A DNA stretch of 64,000 nucleotides, taken from Nautilus pompilius. Its lineage: Eukaryota > Mollusca > Cephalopoda > Nautilida > Nautilidae. The notes beneath the pieces are model-generated. The model had not been told where the DNA came from. It saw only the letters and a program-made list of their open reading frames with translations, and did no database searches. Shown piece by piece: positions 25,888 through 38,080 of the stretch. Numbering within the stretch: position 1 is the first letter of the stretch; every line of letters begins with the position of its first letter. The stretch spans positions 252,501 through 316,500 of the forward strand of contig JACATO010000321.1 in assembly GCA_018389105.1 (NCBI GenBank), written 5' to 3'. The position numbers were made by a program, and so were the translations under genes.

Positions 25888-27729
25888 CGGTAAACTCCCA
25901 GATATCTGGCACCCATTGGGGGGGTATATGAATAAACTTTCCATTAATTTTCTTCTTTTTAAATGATGGAGAGAGAGAGAGAGAGAGAGGGGGGCCTATA
26001 CAATAAATTATATAAAAAATGAAGGACTGTACTTACCATCACAGGAATCTGTACATCTTTGCAGGATGTCGCTGCTAATTAAAATTGCACTGCCTAATAG
26101 TCCTCTTGAGTAAATTTTGGATATCAGCCTGCTTGCATGCTTTTCTCGTGCAAAAATTGTGAATGCATTACTGTTTGCACAGAAAAGCAGTATCTCTGGT
26201 CAACAAGTTTCAACACTCTTTCAAATCCTCTGGCAGCAACCCTGAGACCTTTTCAACACATTTCTCTTCACTTTCCTCTCCTTGAACGTTAGGTTTCTCA
26301 GGATTCAAAACTCTTAATTTCCTCAATATTTAAAGTCATTTTAACAGGTGCATCCTTGTCGACATCCACCAATTCATCAAGTTTTTCCCCTCTGGGGAAA
26401 TGTTTCTTTACTGGATTTGCAGCATCAGCACTCAGCCAATTCCATGCTTCCTCAGTTTGCATTTGTTTGCTTTTTCCGCACATGAAATCTTTCAAAAAGA
26501 ATTTCTTCCTCCAAAAGTAATGTTGCCACTAACAAGATCTGTGAGGGGTGGGGGGGAGGTGATGAGCATGACAGTTATTCAATAAAAGAACTTTGCTAGC
26601 TTCAGGCATTCCTCTCTTCTGCAAATGTTCTTTGATGCTAGTCACAAATACATGATGAAACCACATATAAAAATTCCTGTCCATCCATGCACTAACTTGG
26701 GATTTGTCATCAACTGGAAGATAAATCATGCTTTTTGAAACATCTTGGTCTTGGGTATTTTCCAATAACAACCAGTTTTTACCTTGTGTTCCTGCAGCAT
26801 TAGTGCGCACTAGAACAGTCATTGTCTTTGTTTTGCTTAAAATGATGAGCAGCCTTTTCATTAGCACGAGCTGGAGTTGTGGGTGGAAGACCTCGGCAAT
26901 TTAACCCAATCTCGTCGACATTATCGATTTGCTTGGAAGTTGGGGGGGGGTCATATTCAATTGCAAGTTTGGCAAAAGTTTCACAAAAATCCTCAGCTGC
27001 ATTAGTGTCTGTAGATTTCTGTTCACCTGATATGTCAAACTTTTGGGTCCCATGACGTATCTTAAAGCGAGTGAGCTATCCTTGAGAAAAGTTGCACTAG
27101 TCTGGGATGTTCATTTTTTTTTTTTCATGAAATTCTTTGGTCCTGAGATGCAGTCACCTTCCAACCTCTTTAACGAAAACCATTTGTACAATGCATAATT
27201 CAAGTCATCCAGTTTGGGAGCGTGTAATGTCTGATGCTGCTCTACACTTCTATCACTTTCAGATTTTACAAAGAACTCTTTTAGCACTTTGAGCTTTAAT
27301 ATCATAAATGGTTGACAAACCAACATTGAACTCCCATGTAAGCATGTTTTGATTTTCAACCTTTTCCAGTCATTTACATATTTCCATCTCCTGTTTTAAT
27401 GTTAAAATGACCCTCTTCCTCTTTAGTCCTTGCTTGGTATTCTTATTAGGCAACATAGTGGATTGATGGGTGAAGATATGCTGGATACAGCATGAACACA
27501 GATTTAGGAAATTGCTACAACAACTGTAATGGCAGCTAAGGGAGGAGGAGGATAATAAGCAGCATTGCTAGTGGCGGCTAGGAAAACTACCGCTTGGTGA
27601 TGGGTGAACATGATGCCCCAACTCAAATTTACGTATTTGAAGACAATTTGTGGAAATCTTTTTTTGAAACTTTTGCCTGTTGGTGGAGAATTCCAGATGC
27701 ATGAGTACCAGATATGTGGGAGTTTACTG
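25888..27729 (-). mobile_element. Tigger/pogo-like (Tc1-mariner superfamily) DNA transposon
   Basis: Terminal inverted repeats of about 28 bp match at about 24 positions: the left begins CGGTAAACTCCCAGATATCT at 25888, and the complement of the right end begins CAGTAAACTCCCACATATCT at 27729. A TA dinucleotide precedes the left end, as expected for a TA target. The right flank is TG, one change away. The interior encodes a broken pogo-type transposase on the minus strand. At about 1.84 kb the copy is short of the 2-3 kb of complete Tiggers, so internal loss is likely. It carries a GA tract and an oligo-G run just inside the left end. Confidence 0.88.
26298..27456 (-). pseudogene. Decayed Tigger/JRKL-like transposase
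   Basis: The minus-strand reading starts at the ATG at 27456 (M-L-P-N-K-N) followed by an HTH-psq-like part, KRKRVILTLKQEMEICK. After frame changes it continues through LKEFFVKSESD and ALYKWFSLKR, the CENP-B-type HTH region. The first catalytic Asp survives in NVDEIGLNCRGLP (about 26890-26930). VLVRTNAAGTQGKNWLL and AWMDRNF follow. The second catalytic position is lost: the usual LLLDN reads LLLNN (about 26575). A C-terminal block lies at 26298-26495. Stops and frameshifts separate the parts, so it is inactive. It is antisense to the host gene. Confidence 0.85.
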
Positions 27730-28717
27730 TGTATAGATTTTAAGACACCCCTGAACTTGTTTGGTAAGCATGATTGAATTTGCCTCTTACGTTTTTGCCC
27801 ACTACTGTTTTAAAAGGGAAAGGAAATGGATTATTTAATTAGTCTGATGGTCAAAACTGAGTTGTAAATCTTTTTAAAAAATTTTATTTTAAAGACCAAT
27901 AAATTCTTGACCTTGTTTGGTCTTCCGCTTAAATGTGTATTGGAATACCTTTTGAAGGTAGTGTAGATTGTGGTGCATACAGAATGCGAAAATAGAGGGG
28001 AATAGCTTGTTTCATAGGTTTGACTTGAAGTATGGTGCTGGGGAGCTGTAGGTTCTTATGTCTTCAAAGTGCTCACGCAGGAATGTAAAAGCTATGCGAA
28101 GATCCAGGCATCTCAACATCATAGTGATTCTCTCTTCCACCCAAAGATCCACCACAGTAACCTGAGCAACAGCCTCTCAGGAGTTCCTGACTTTATACAT
28201 TTAATGTGGTGCAACAATATATCTGGAGTTGAAACATTCCCTGAGCATGTGGCTGATGACAGATGGGCTGAGGAAATACCACTGGCTCTCCCTTCACCTA
28301 ACTGAAACAAATGCGCTTGGGTTCCCTAAGAAAAGGGAACAGTTAGCATGCTTCACCTAACGGGGGGGGAGGAGGATGGAGGCCTGTCTCTCTGATTCTT
28401 GTAACCCGATGCCTTTGATATGTTTTTTCTTCTGTTGGTTTTAAATAACTGCAAATGTACACAGGCTTAGATTGCCACACTGTATGGGGAGAATAACCTA
28501 TAAATAATAATAATAATAAAATTAAATATCTTTTGTTTTATTTGTTTAAAAAAAAACAACAACAAAAAACCCCTTTTGTTCATCTTGCACACATTTTTAG
28601 TAATTTAAACCGAAATAAGTGACTGGCAGTTCCATGAATGGTGTTAATGAATAATGGAAGTTATTTAAGTTGAATTGTTTGTTTTTTTTCAGTTTTATAT
28701 ATATATATGTATACATA

Positions 28718-29147
28718 CATAGTCTTCCTTCGCCAACCACAGTTTGGAGTATCTGCGCAAAATTTATTAAGTACAGACTTACCAACCACAGTAGTCAGTC
28801 TTGCATATCCATGGTGTACGAGCACCGTGGTCCTCTGAGCGCGCATATCCCCACGCTACGGGCAGGGTTGCTATCTGGTAATGACGATTGTATAATAACA
28901 AGTGAAATCTGTGTATACTGTGCATCGTCACAAACCAACCTCCCTCCCTCCCCCCACCCTGAGATCCTGATGTTAAAGGTAATAGTATTTCTGTATTCTA
29001 TATTACGTGGTTATTGGATGAAAAGGGATGTGTAAAAATACCCAGCAAGTTGTGTAACTGGCTGTGGGATGTAAACTCCCATAAGCCCTTGCCAACTGCA
29101 GGGGTTTTCGAGAATGTAAGTCACTGCGGTTGGTGAGGGATTATCTG
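28718..29147. mobile_element. MITE-like element with TA target site
   Basis: The two ends form an imperfect inverted repeat. The left starts CATAGTCTTCCTTCGCCAAC at 28718. The complement of the right starts CAGATAATCCCTCACCAACC at 29147. Both continue with CRCAG. Both ends are flanked by TA (28716-28717 and 29148-29149). The 430-bp interior has no transposase. Size, TA flanks and ends fit a pogo- or Tigger-derived MITE. The ends differ from those of the adjacent Tigger-like copy, so it would derive from another family. The left flank lies in a TA-rich tract, which weakens the target-site evidence. Confidence 0.6.
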
Positions 29148-29159
29148 TATTGAAGACAA

Positions 29160-30075
29160 TTACGGAACCACACTATACAGGGTATTCACACATGGGTAAA
29201 CGCAGCTGAGATATTCACATAATTCACTTTGCATTATTTTCAGAGAATGTTTGAAAAATAAAATAAGCCATACAGCGGTTGGTATGCGAGCCCTTTGTCC
29301 TGTAGATATAGCATGACATCGTATTTTTATGCTCTCATACAGGTTATCAGCATGTGGCTGGAATGTTCCAAATGTCCTGTAGCACTCTCCACAATTCATC
29401 CAAGATGTTTGGTTTTTGTTTCATTCTCTCAGTAATCACAACCCCCCAAAATAGCCTCAGGGTTGTTCATATTAGGACTTAAGGCATCTCTTGTGAGTAT
29501 TCATCATCCTCTTTATGTTTCATATAGTGTTTCACCACATTGGCTGTATGTTTGGGGTTGACATGTTGGAAGATGAATCTCCACTCAATGAGAGAGCTTT
29601 CTGAAGGAATGGCATGATGAATAAGAACCTTCCTGTATTTGTCCACAGTTAGCATACTTCTGATTTTATGCAAATCTTTGACACCCTTGGCTGATATGCA
29701 GCTCCCAACTTGTTTTGATCCACCACACATACTTTATTACAACTGTTGTAAACTTATCTTTATATCGCTCTTGTTTCCAGAGAATTCAAACCTGGACTCA
29801 AATGTAAAAGAGCACCTTCTCCCAGGTGTGGTCATCCCACTGTGCCCTTCATAGCAAGGTTTTCTTGGGCAATTACTAGTCCATTGAGACCACTTGATGT
29901 TAATGTGTATCTTGGTCATTTGCAAGATGTCTACTGGCTCATTTTCTTTCACATAAGAACGTATCCTGAGATACTTAGCCCAAACTTTCCAAAATGTCTG
30001 TTGTCAACATTACCAGTTTCTTGTATTTTCCTCAGTCTTGGATACAGGTCATTTTGAAACTTGAAATTTGCCTGC
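29160..30075 (-). pseudogene. Decayed Tc1-like transposase, minus strand
   Basis: On the minus strand, in order: RKIQETGNVDNR (HTH linker, about 30000-30045), a KWSQWTSN block at about 29880, SGNKSDIKI (the usual 'F.SDESKF' region), KIRSMLTVDKYRKVLIHHA and IPSESSLIEWRFIFQHVNPKHT, where family members have a D-N-D-P-K-H-T motif. Here it reads VNPKHT, so the catalytic Asp is gone. Then come SPNMNNPEAI for the SPDLNPIE motif and, at 29160-29400, a frame-shifted C-terminus resembling LYESIKIRCHA. Stops and shifts run throughout. The inverted repeats were not found with confidence. Confidence 0.75.
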
Positions 30076-31249
30076 AATGCACTACTGTCACATGGAGCAT
30101 TTTTCTCTAAATATGATTTTGATTTTTATATGCATGTTATGTGACGTTCCCTTCCCAACACCCATAATATTCACCACACTACAATGATATCATCGACTAT
30201 ACTTCTGTAATCTTTCTGCAGGTATGGTACTTTCTGATTGCTTGCATGACAACCAATCAGTGTACCAAATTAACACATGACTGTACTATGAAGCATTTCA
30301 TATATAATAATACCCAGATTTCCTGTTTCCATAATTATTTACAATACTATACATCTGGATCCAACTCTGATATATCAAAGGCAGTCCAGTAGTATAGCAT
30401 GCAGTTTGTATTAAAAAGAAAAAGTATATAAGAACAACTTGGATAAACTTAGCCATGATCAGTTCTCTTAGCAAAAGGAATGAATTTTGTATAGTATTTA
30501 AGTTTAGATGGCACTGTTTTGATATGTGAAGACTTATTTTTAGATGTTACATATTTCTACTTCTATTTAAGAATATTTCAATTGTTTCTAATAAGAAGCA
30601 AACAATTTCTGGATGGTTTGTTAAAAATCCTTTGTATCAAAAATTTCATAAATTTAATTCATTAACAGGGATGCCATTGGTTTGAAAATTATTAAAATTT
30701 AATTAGTTTTACATTTCCTTGTAGTAACAGTAGAATCCAACATCATAGTTTCAGATGATGGTATTGGAGTACTTTTTCTCACCAAATGAGTGGTAGTAAT
30801 ACTTTCCACCAAGAGCTGTTCATTTATTATCAAGTTGATGTTGGAAAACAGTTGATGCTTGGAGAATAATTTAGTTTGGCTACACTTTGTTGACTTAGCT
30901 CTCACTTTTCAAAGACTGTCATCTCTTTAAATATTGTGGATTGGTAGGGTCTGAGTTGTTTTACCAAATTTAAGCCTTTTGGGGTCATATGCTTTAATGA
31001 TTAGAATAATGGAAGGAAAAGAAGTTAATTTACTACTTTGGAACTCCTGTAATCGCATGGATTATTTTGGTTTCGAGCTTGTGAGTAGGACATCTAACCA
31101 ATAATTACTTGGCACTGGACAAAACCTTTTGGCCAGTTTCCTGAAGTTTATCCCAATCTACTCACTGGACTGAAAGAAGTGCACTCTTTTGATTTATAAA
31201 ACTTCTTTTAATTTAGACTTTCATTTTCCATTAAATTGAGAATGGAATA

Positions 31250-31480
31250 GGTTGTTACTGGACTGCTGAGCTGAAGGATGGTGGGGAAGCAATTGTTTGC
31301 CATACCTCCATTGCATTTGCTTCTTCTCACTCTCCTTCACTAGTCCGCCACCTGGATTAACTCTGTGCTCTTTGGTTTCCTCCCACATTTAAAAAAAAAA
31401 AAGTGAAGTTCTGGTAGGGGGCCAGACTAAGCTCTGCTCCCCCCCACTACACTTTTCAAACTGTTGAGGTATCAGCATCT
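31250..31480 (+). repeat. tRNA-derived SINE copy, plus strand
   Basis: The head-like GACTGCTGAGCTGAAGGATG is followed by CTTCTTCTCACTCTCC, TTTCCTCCCACATTTAAAA and GAAGTTCTGGTAGGG, in the family order. The 3' part is diverged. Confidence 0.6.
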
Positions 31481-32330
31481 TCTCACTAGAACGCACCCCT
31501 CCCTTGCCTTCAGAAATACTTTTGTTTTAACGGTCTTACAAAGGTGTCATTGTTTTTCTAATCGTGCCCCAAATTAACTGATTTGAAAAAACTGATAGCT
31601 ATAGGAGAAATTTGCATTTGAACGTACAGTTAAACTTTTCTTCGTATACCAGGTATTGGGGGGGGGGGGAGGTAATGTCTGTTTGGAATTTGTTTTTGGA
31701 TGTAGGGTGGCTTATGGCCAAGATAACATCTGAAAATATTTGTTTAAATGATGGAGAAAGCACAGCAGGATGAAATGCCAAAGATTGTGTGGAGTCATTT
31801 TTGGACACCAGTTCTGGCTCTGCCCAGCCAACGCGTGCGATTAGTGGACTGGAAACCTGTGCTGTCTGTGCGGAGGAGGTCTCTTAGTTCAACAGCGGCT
31901 AGTGATACCTAAAACGTCTAATTTCCAATAACAAATTAAAATCTTCATGCACTTCAAACAGAAAAATTTGCGACGGATGATTTTTGTATAATTTCATCCA
32001 GTATTGGTTTCTTTGGACTTAAAAAAATGAAAGAAATTTTGTGTTGTCAATTTAGGCGAGAGGAAAGGAATTTGTTTGCATGCCATCCTTGTAAATACAA
32101 ACAGATGTTATGGTTAAATTTTGCTACATTGTTCCTTTCTAGCTGGAATAGCTGTTTAGCTCCAGTTGTCAGTGTAACTCTGGTTCAGTTTTATTTATTT
32201 TTTTTGTTGCTTAGTCTCTTTTAACTGTACCACACAGCTGGAGAGAGGAACATGTGACCCTAAACTTGAGTTCAACCTGGCTTAAGCATTGAAAGCATCC
32301 ACCAGTATTCTGTTTGCTATCTCATTTTGG

Positions 32331-32355
32331 GTGTGTGTGTGTTGGGGGGGGGGGG
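32331..32355. repeat. (GT)n followed by an oligo-G run
   Basis: A short GT repeat runs directly into about 12 consecutive G residues. Confidence 0.9.
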
Positions 32356-33729
32356 AATAAATTATTCTTATCTAGATGGATGAACTTGGCCAAGATGCCA
32401 GATATTAGAAGTCTTATCTTCCAGCCTCCAGTCCAATTTGCAAAGCATTTGTCAAAATGCATTAGCTCGCTTTCCAGATACGAAGCCACACGCAAATCCA
32501 AAGAAATACCGTATAAAGGTCTTTGTTGCAACGAATAGTCAGGCAAATATTTAATTTTTTAAAATTTGTTAGCACGTTGGAAAGATATCACCCAGGTATA
32601 CCATATCTATCGGAATGTGAAGTGAAATAACTAGAGCATGTGTTCTGTAAGGCACAGCTAAGACTAGAAAGGAGTTGGTTGCAAAATCACCTATTGTCAT
32701 TTATTTGCCCTTTTCACATAAGGGGTTGGGGGCTTGAATACATAACACCCCTCATCCTCCTCCCCACCAGAAGGCCTGTGAAACATTGGTAGGCAGACTT
32801 CTCTAGTTTGTAATATGAACCATCCTAGAAGTAGAGAGGAGCGAGGGAGAAAAACAACAACAATAATTTGCTTGTATTCAAACTCATCACAAAGAAGACT
32901 AGTGGGTGATAATTTTAAAAAGTGAAGCCATAGCGTATTCCAAACTCTGGAATTATACATTATAGTGCGAATCAATGGTATTACATTAAAAAAAAAAACA
33001 ACAAAAAACTTTCAATTCTAAATGACAGCTTGGTTACCAACTGTTGCAAATAAATACTAGCATCTGTATTTAGACAGTTTGTGTTCTTCATATTGCATTA
33101 ACATAAGGTATGTCGTTTGGTGTGATTTCTCTTAATACACAGGAATATAATCCCCTTACTAGAGATGATTAAAAGGGTTTTTGTTTTGGGGAATGTCTTC
33201 TGAGAATAAGAGAATGGAGTAAAGAAGCAGAATATCTTTATTCTTTATCACCCCAAATTTTAATGAAATAACTGCTAATTTTGATCATTTAATACGTAAT
33301 TTGAAATATTTGACATGCAAAAAAATTAAGTTTTTTTTTTTTTTTTTTAAATTGTGATGGGAAAAGTTTCACGAAGTGCTCTTGTGGTTGTAGGTTATTG
33401 TTGAAGGACAAATGAATTAACTACAAATAGGTGTGCGCGTGCGTGCATCTTGTAGGAAAAAAGCTAGCATCATCTCTTGGAAAGTTGGTGTTAATGAACT
33501 GGCTCTAGCTTTAATGTCCTAGTGATTTTCTATTTGATCAGCTTGAAAATTTAAAAGGAAACAACAACAACAACAACAAAAAAAAACAACCAATTATTTT
33601 AAAATGAAACTTTTGCTCAAAATGTGAAGCATTCTTTTTCTAAAGTTTCTACGCCTTGGTTAGAACACCAGGGTCATGCCATAGTTCCTTTATCCCTTGT
33701 AACACTTTGTTTTCTCTCTCTCTCTCTAG

Positions 33730-33844
33730 GTGTGTGGTGGTTCTGTTCAACCATCGTCGAATGGAGCAGTATCATATCATTAACAAGAAAACCATCACGG
33801 CATTGGCTTTCTCCAGCGATGGAAAGTACATGTTGACAGGAGAG
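33730..33844 (+). CDS. WDR62/MAPKBP1-like exon, first WD40 blade
   Basis: It is bounded by a (CT)n-rich acceptor, CTCTCTAG, and a donor GAG|GTAGGT. The first base completes the split Gly codon. The 38 further codons read [38 protein letters not shown]. The family has CVVVLFNP...H.....[19 protein letters not shown] in this place, so the match is very close. [15 protein letters not shown] forms the start of a WD40 blade completed by the next exon (AVRVWNV). The donor is a tandem site (GTAGGTAAG), and using the inner one would shift the frame. Confidence 0.96.
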
Positions 33845-35709
33845 GTAGGTAAGATTTAATGAACTCCAAGTAGCCATGCAAACTTCAGAGAGGAATATCT
33901 GGTCCAGACTTTCGAGTAACAGCGAATGTTACCGTTCCTTGTCTTTCTGTGTTTGAATTTAGATTTTCTCATCAAGAAAAACGAAGGCATTCCTACAGAT
34001 TTTTTTTTTTTAAAACCTAATGAGGGAGGAGCAACCATTAGATTTTCTCGGGCTCAGCTATCTTAAATGGTGATAATGATGCAAGCACATGTAGTACACT
34101 TTATTCCTTTAGAATGCTGATAACATTAATTAGCCTTAATTGTATGCAATTCATTTTTCAAAATTTTTTTTTTTATTACTAAAAAAATATAAGCAAACAC
34201 CTGTGATCATTTCTTAGGAAAGCTGACTGATCTTTGTCTAGGAATTACATTTCCAGGATCATTAAATCTTTCTTTCTAAGTTATAGGGAGAATTTGGGGT
34301 GGTGGGGGGTGGTGGTTTTTGTTTTTGTTTTTTTTCTTCTTGTGCTGACAAAGCAGGCCTGGATCTCTTCTCTTCTCTTTCCCCATCTTTGATGAAGCCC
34401 AGATGTGATTTGGTTGCTGATGACTCTTTCAACTAATCAAGCCTGGCTGGTCTCTCTTCTCCTAAATTGGTTTCCTTGGACCTCTTGATCATACTTCTTT
34501 TACAGCAGCCAACAGGAGATGGAAAGAAGACTGCATCTTTGGTAGATAAATTGGTCTCCCTATGGGTCCAGATGTGTTGAGTGCACTGGTGCCTTTATTA
34601 CTGCCAGGTGTTCAGAAGCTCTTCTTAGCTGAACTGTAGTACTGATGCTGTTCTGAATCTTTCCTTCTCTGAGAAAAGTCAGATTATCGTTCTTTGGAAA
34701 ACTATTCCTAGATGTGGATTTCCTTTTTAGGTTTTAGCCAGCTTTTGGAAGAGCAAACCAGTTAAAACTAATTGAAAAATGAATTGCTATAAAAGAAGTT
34801 GCATTTATCCATAAAAAATCAACTAATTTTTTGGAAAATGTATTGTCCTCACTCAAGTGGTTATCGTATCATATGTAGTAACTACGATATAACAAATTAA
34901 AGATTTTTTTGTATATGATAATTTGGATAAGACCATTTTCCATCAAACATGATGCTCTCTGAAGACAAATAACCAATTTAGATCCCTAGAACTCTGCTAA
35001 GTCCATGATAGCATGGAGAAAATTATTTATTATGGATATTCTTGTAGAAATGATAACACTGTCATCCACAAAAGCAGTTATGTTGTTTTCATAATAAGAA
35101 GAGTGACTTTTAAATTACTATTTTGTCTAAATGTTTGGCAGTTACTAAAAAAATCTCCAAAATCCTTCATCTTATTAGATTGGGAACCAGCTACCAATGC
35201 AAGAAATACATTCACTTTTCCCTGGAGATGCAAATGAAAGTTGCCAGTTATTTTACCTGAATTTAAGCAACGCTATTACTGGATAAATGTTTTTAAGCTT
35301 AAATTATCTGCTTATTAGCCATAATTCTGATAATGATGTGCACATTCTTGCTGACTAATCTACCATGTAAATTCTAGTTTTACATCCACTCTTGCTAAAG
35401 AAGCTAGTTATCTTGTTTGTATTTTTTTTTTGTTGTTGTTGCCTCTAATTTGAAGCAGAAAATGAATAAGGGTTTTTGTTGTTGTTTTTTTGTGTCTTGG
35501 ATAGCTTCATCTTTCTGCTATGAAGTTGAAACTTTTCAAAAATAAATGTTTGTGGTACAAGGATGTTTTATTTGTATAATCTCTCACCCTCTGAAATTGT
35601 TCTGAGAAGTACCTTGAATAATTGGGTATTGCTAATTTTGTTATTGTGGTCCTCAGGCAGCAGCCGGTCAACCACCTCTTCGATTAATTTCAGCTATGTT
35701 GGGTGGTGA

Positions 35710-35990
35710 GGGATGGTTGGAGGTCCCTACCAGAACAACATGCTTTAATCGCGAGCCAGAAAAAAAAAAGAGAGAGAGAAAAGGTTGTTTTAAGATGCAT
35801 GAGGAGCGAGTGTCCAGAGGAAGCTCCATGTAGCTGGCTGACTAGTGAAGAATATGAAGAAACCATGACAGGAGGTGGTTCACCAAACTCGTGAAAATGC
35901 CTCACCTCTCACTCTAACCACTGGACTACTATGCAGTCCCATTGGGAATCAAACCTGTAATTGCTGGGTGAGCTCGCTGTGCACAATACC
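35710..35990 (-). repeat. tRNA-derived SINE copy, minus strand
   Basis: On the minus strand it shows AGTCCAGTGGTTAGAGTG, a good Pol III A box (TGGTTAGAGTG), and then CACGAGTTTGGTGAACC as a degenerate B box about 35 bases later. TGGTTTCTTCATATTCTTCA, CAGCCAGCTACATG and GTTCTGGTAGGGACC follow, the body blocks of the family. A poly-T and GA-complement tract lies inside. Confidence 0.7.
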
Positions 35991-36424
35991 ACAGGCCATT
36001 GGGTCAATAATCACTATATCTAAAAGGCGGCTACAGCAAACTAACTAGACTGCACACTATGTACATTATGCATTTAATAATACATGACCATGATATCTTT
36101 TCATACCAATAAAACGATTTGTAAAGGAGATGAGAACTAAGGGGGATTTTATGCAGTTAGAAAGTGTACATGCATGAACATTTGACAATAATCTAATCAC
36201 GCGTGCCAGAAACTTTGCATGGAAACATTAAATAAATCTATAATGTAAGAAATATACATGAGATAATTGATAAATTTTGTTGCAAACTCTTTCTTATTTT
36301 TAACATCTAAGTCTTCCCATCACTGTAGATGCGTTGAAAGTTTGTTTTTTTTTTTTTTTTGTCTGCTTACAGTTGGTCAACTCTCAGGTCTTTTCTCACT
36401 CCCCCTCTCTCCCCAACTTGCTGG

Positions 36425-36452
36425 TCCATCCATCCATCCATCCATCCATCCA
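36425..36452. repeat. (CATC)n microsatellite
   Basis: About seven tandem CATC units. Confidence 0.95.
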
Positions 36453-37879
36453 CTGAAGCGCTGGCAGCCTGCGTTTGAAGTGTTAAATTTCCTCCATAAC
36501 ATTTAAACACTGCACCATCACTTTAAAAGATTGGCATTCTCCACTTTTGACCTTTGTGTGTAATTTAGTAAAAAAAAAATCACATGGAGAGATAACTGCA
36601 GCTCCCATTTGTATCCCTCTTGGCAACTGTTCATTAGCTGGAGAGAATTGGAAAATAAATGGGGCTAGGACTTTCAGATGACACCAAAACAGCAGGGGTG
36701 TTCTGTCTGGCATTTGTTTAAATGACACTAATAAATGTACTTGGAAGTTTGGAGTCTTACACTAAAGAGAAAATCACTTTGATGTAAGATTTCAACGTTT
36801 TCATATTTAATATCTCAAATAGTGGTCCACCCGATATTTGATAGTCTCGTTTTCCCTGATTGCCTTAGAGATTATTCAAATAAATACATTAATTATTATT
36901 TTGTTTTTTTTTTTTTTGCAAATAACTTTTAAAGAAAGAAAAATGAGCTCATTTTTGTGTTATAGCTTACAGTTTAGTGGGTTTCTGACTGGTAATATTT
37001 GAATATGTCTGCCTGACTAGCCTTTACTAGTCAGGCCATCCAGGGGATGATTCGAAAATTTCTTTGGCGTTGTCAGATACTTTTTTTTTTTAAACTCCCT
37101 TTTGGGGATAATGTTGGGGCCAGTCACCAACTTTTTGTACATAATATGATAAAGTCATCTCGTGTGTCAATTAAGTCTGGGTGACAATGCTGCCAGTATC
37201 TATAGCTGATCTAGTCTCTAAATGTATATCCTTACATTGTTTCTTTCTCTTGCCCTCTGAACTGTTTTTTTATGGAGAGAAAGAAAGAAAAAAAACCTTT
37301 CAGTAATGTGGCACAAACTACAGTATTATTCTGTTTGTGTAGATTTGTCTTTTTATTTAAAAAAAATGCTTTGTTTGAGTAACAAAATACACAAATTGAA
37401 TAGTAGGCAGAGAGGTTGGTGGTGTACAATGATTACTCTGTCTACACAGTTCTGAAATGGTTTTGGGTTTCCGCATTTATTCATAGTCAACAGTATCCTG
37501 AAGAATGTGGTAGGGGTTCTTGGGAAAGGATACAAGAGAATTAATCTGCTATCTTTTTTTTCCTCTTCTCAGATGACAATAGAATGCATATTAGATCCAC
37601 AGGTGGCAGTGGCAAGAAGTGCATGTATGCATACACACATGGGCATGTTAGCTATTTTTTAAATGTACCATTATTGCATAGTCAAACTACATAGGTATGA
37701 ATATGCATGAGGGCTTTAAACCTTTCCTCTAACAGTCATTTGGTAGTAATTAATAGCTTGCATGCTATGACTAGTTAAACTATAAAATGCTGAAAGTTGA
37801 TAGGCACATTTTCAATTTGAAGATATTACTGTTTTAGATGTTTTCAGCATTGTAAGCATTGGGTTCTCTGTATGTGTGA

Positions 37880-38080
37880 AGCGGTGCTCTTGTTGGCACT
37901 GGCCAGATACTGGCTTCTAGAGAGAAGGCTGCGAGTTCGAGACCAGTCCAAGCCTCATTAACATTCCGAAAACAGTCCTCGGAGGCAGCGGGGAAAGCTC
38001 ACCAAGGTGTTGGCTTATCAGCTGGTTGCGATACCATCACTAGGATGATGGGAGAAAAGCCTGAAGTAGCCCTCAAACAA
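37880..38080 (+). repeat. tRNA-like SINE, second type
   Basis: TGGCACTGGCCAGATACTGG is followed by the B-box-like GCGAGTTCGAGACC, then AAAACAGTCCTCGGAGGC. The element at 63.43-63.6 kb has the same order (GGGTTCAAAGCC then AAAATAGTCCTCAGGACC), so the two may be copies of one family distinct from the main SINE. Confidence 0.5.

Larger units (their letters stand above)
22933..33729 (+). other. Intron (10.8 kb) rich in DNA transposons
   Basis: Donor GTGAGT at 22933 and acceptor (CT)n-TAG at 33729. It contains the Tigger-like element, the MITE-like element, a Tc1 relic and a SINE near 31.3 kb. Stretches 23000-25880, 27730-28700, 30300-31250 and 31500-33700 hold no gene, only AT-rich sequence with short tracts such as (ACA)n at 33562-33588. 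Confidence 0.85.

Noticed and set aside
25644..25931. 95-residue plus-strand ORF
   Set aside because: It has no recognisable domain, crosses the left end of the Tigger-like element and is not supported as an exon.
28069..28310. Overlapping ORFs on both strands as a small gene
   Set aside because: There is no domain, no splice context and no frame supported over the other. The origin may be an old repeat, but I could not tie it to any family.
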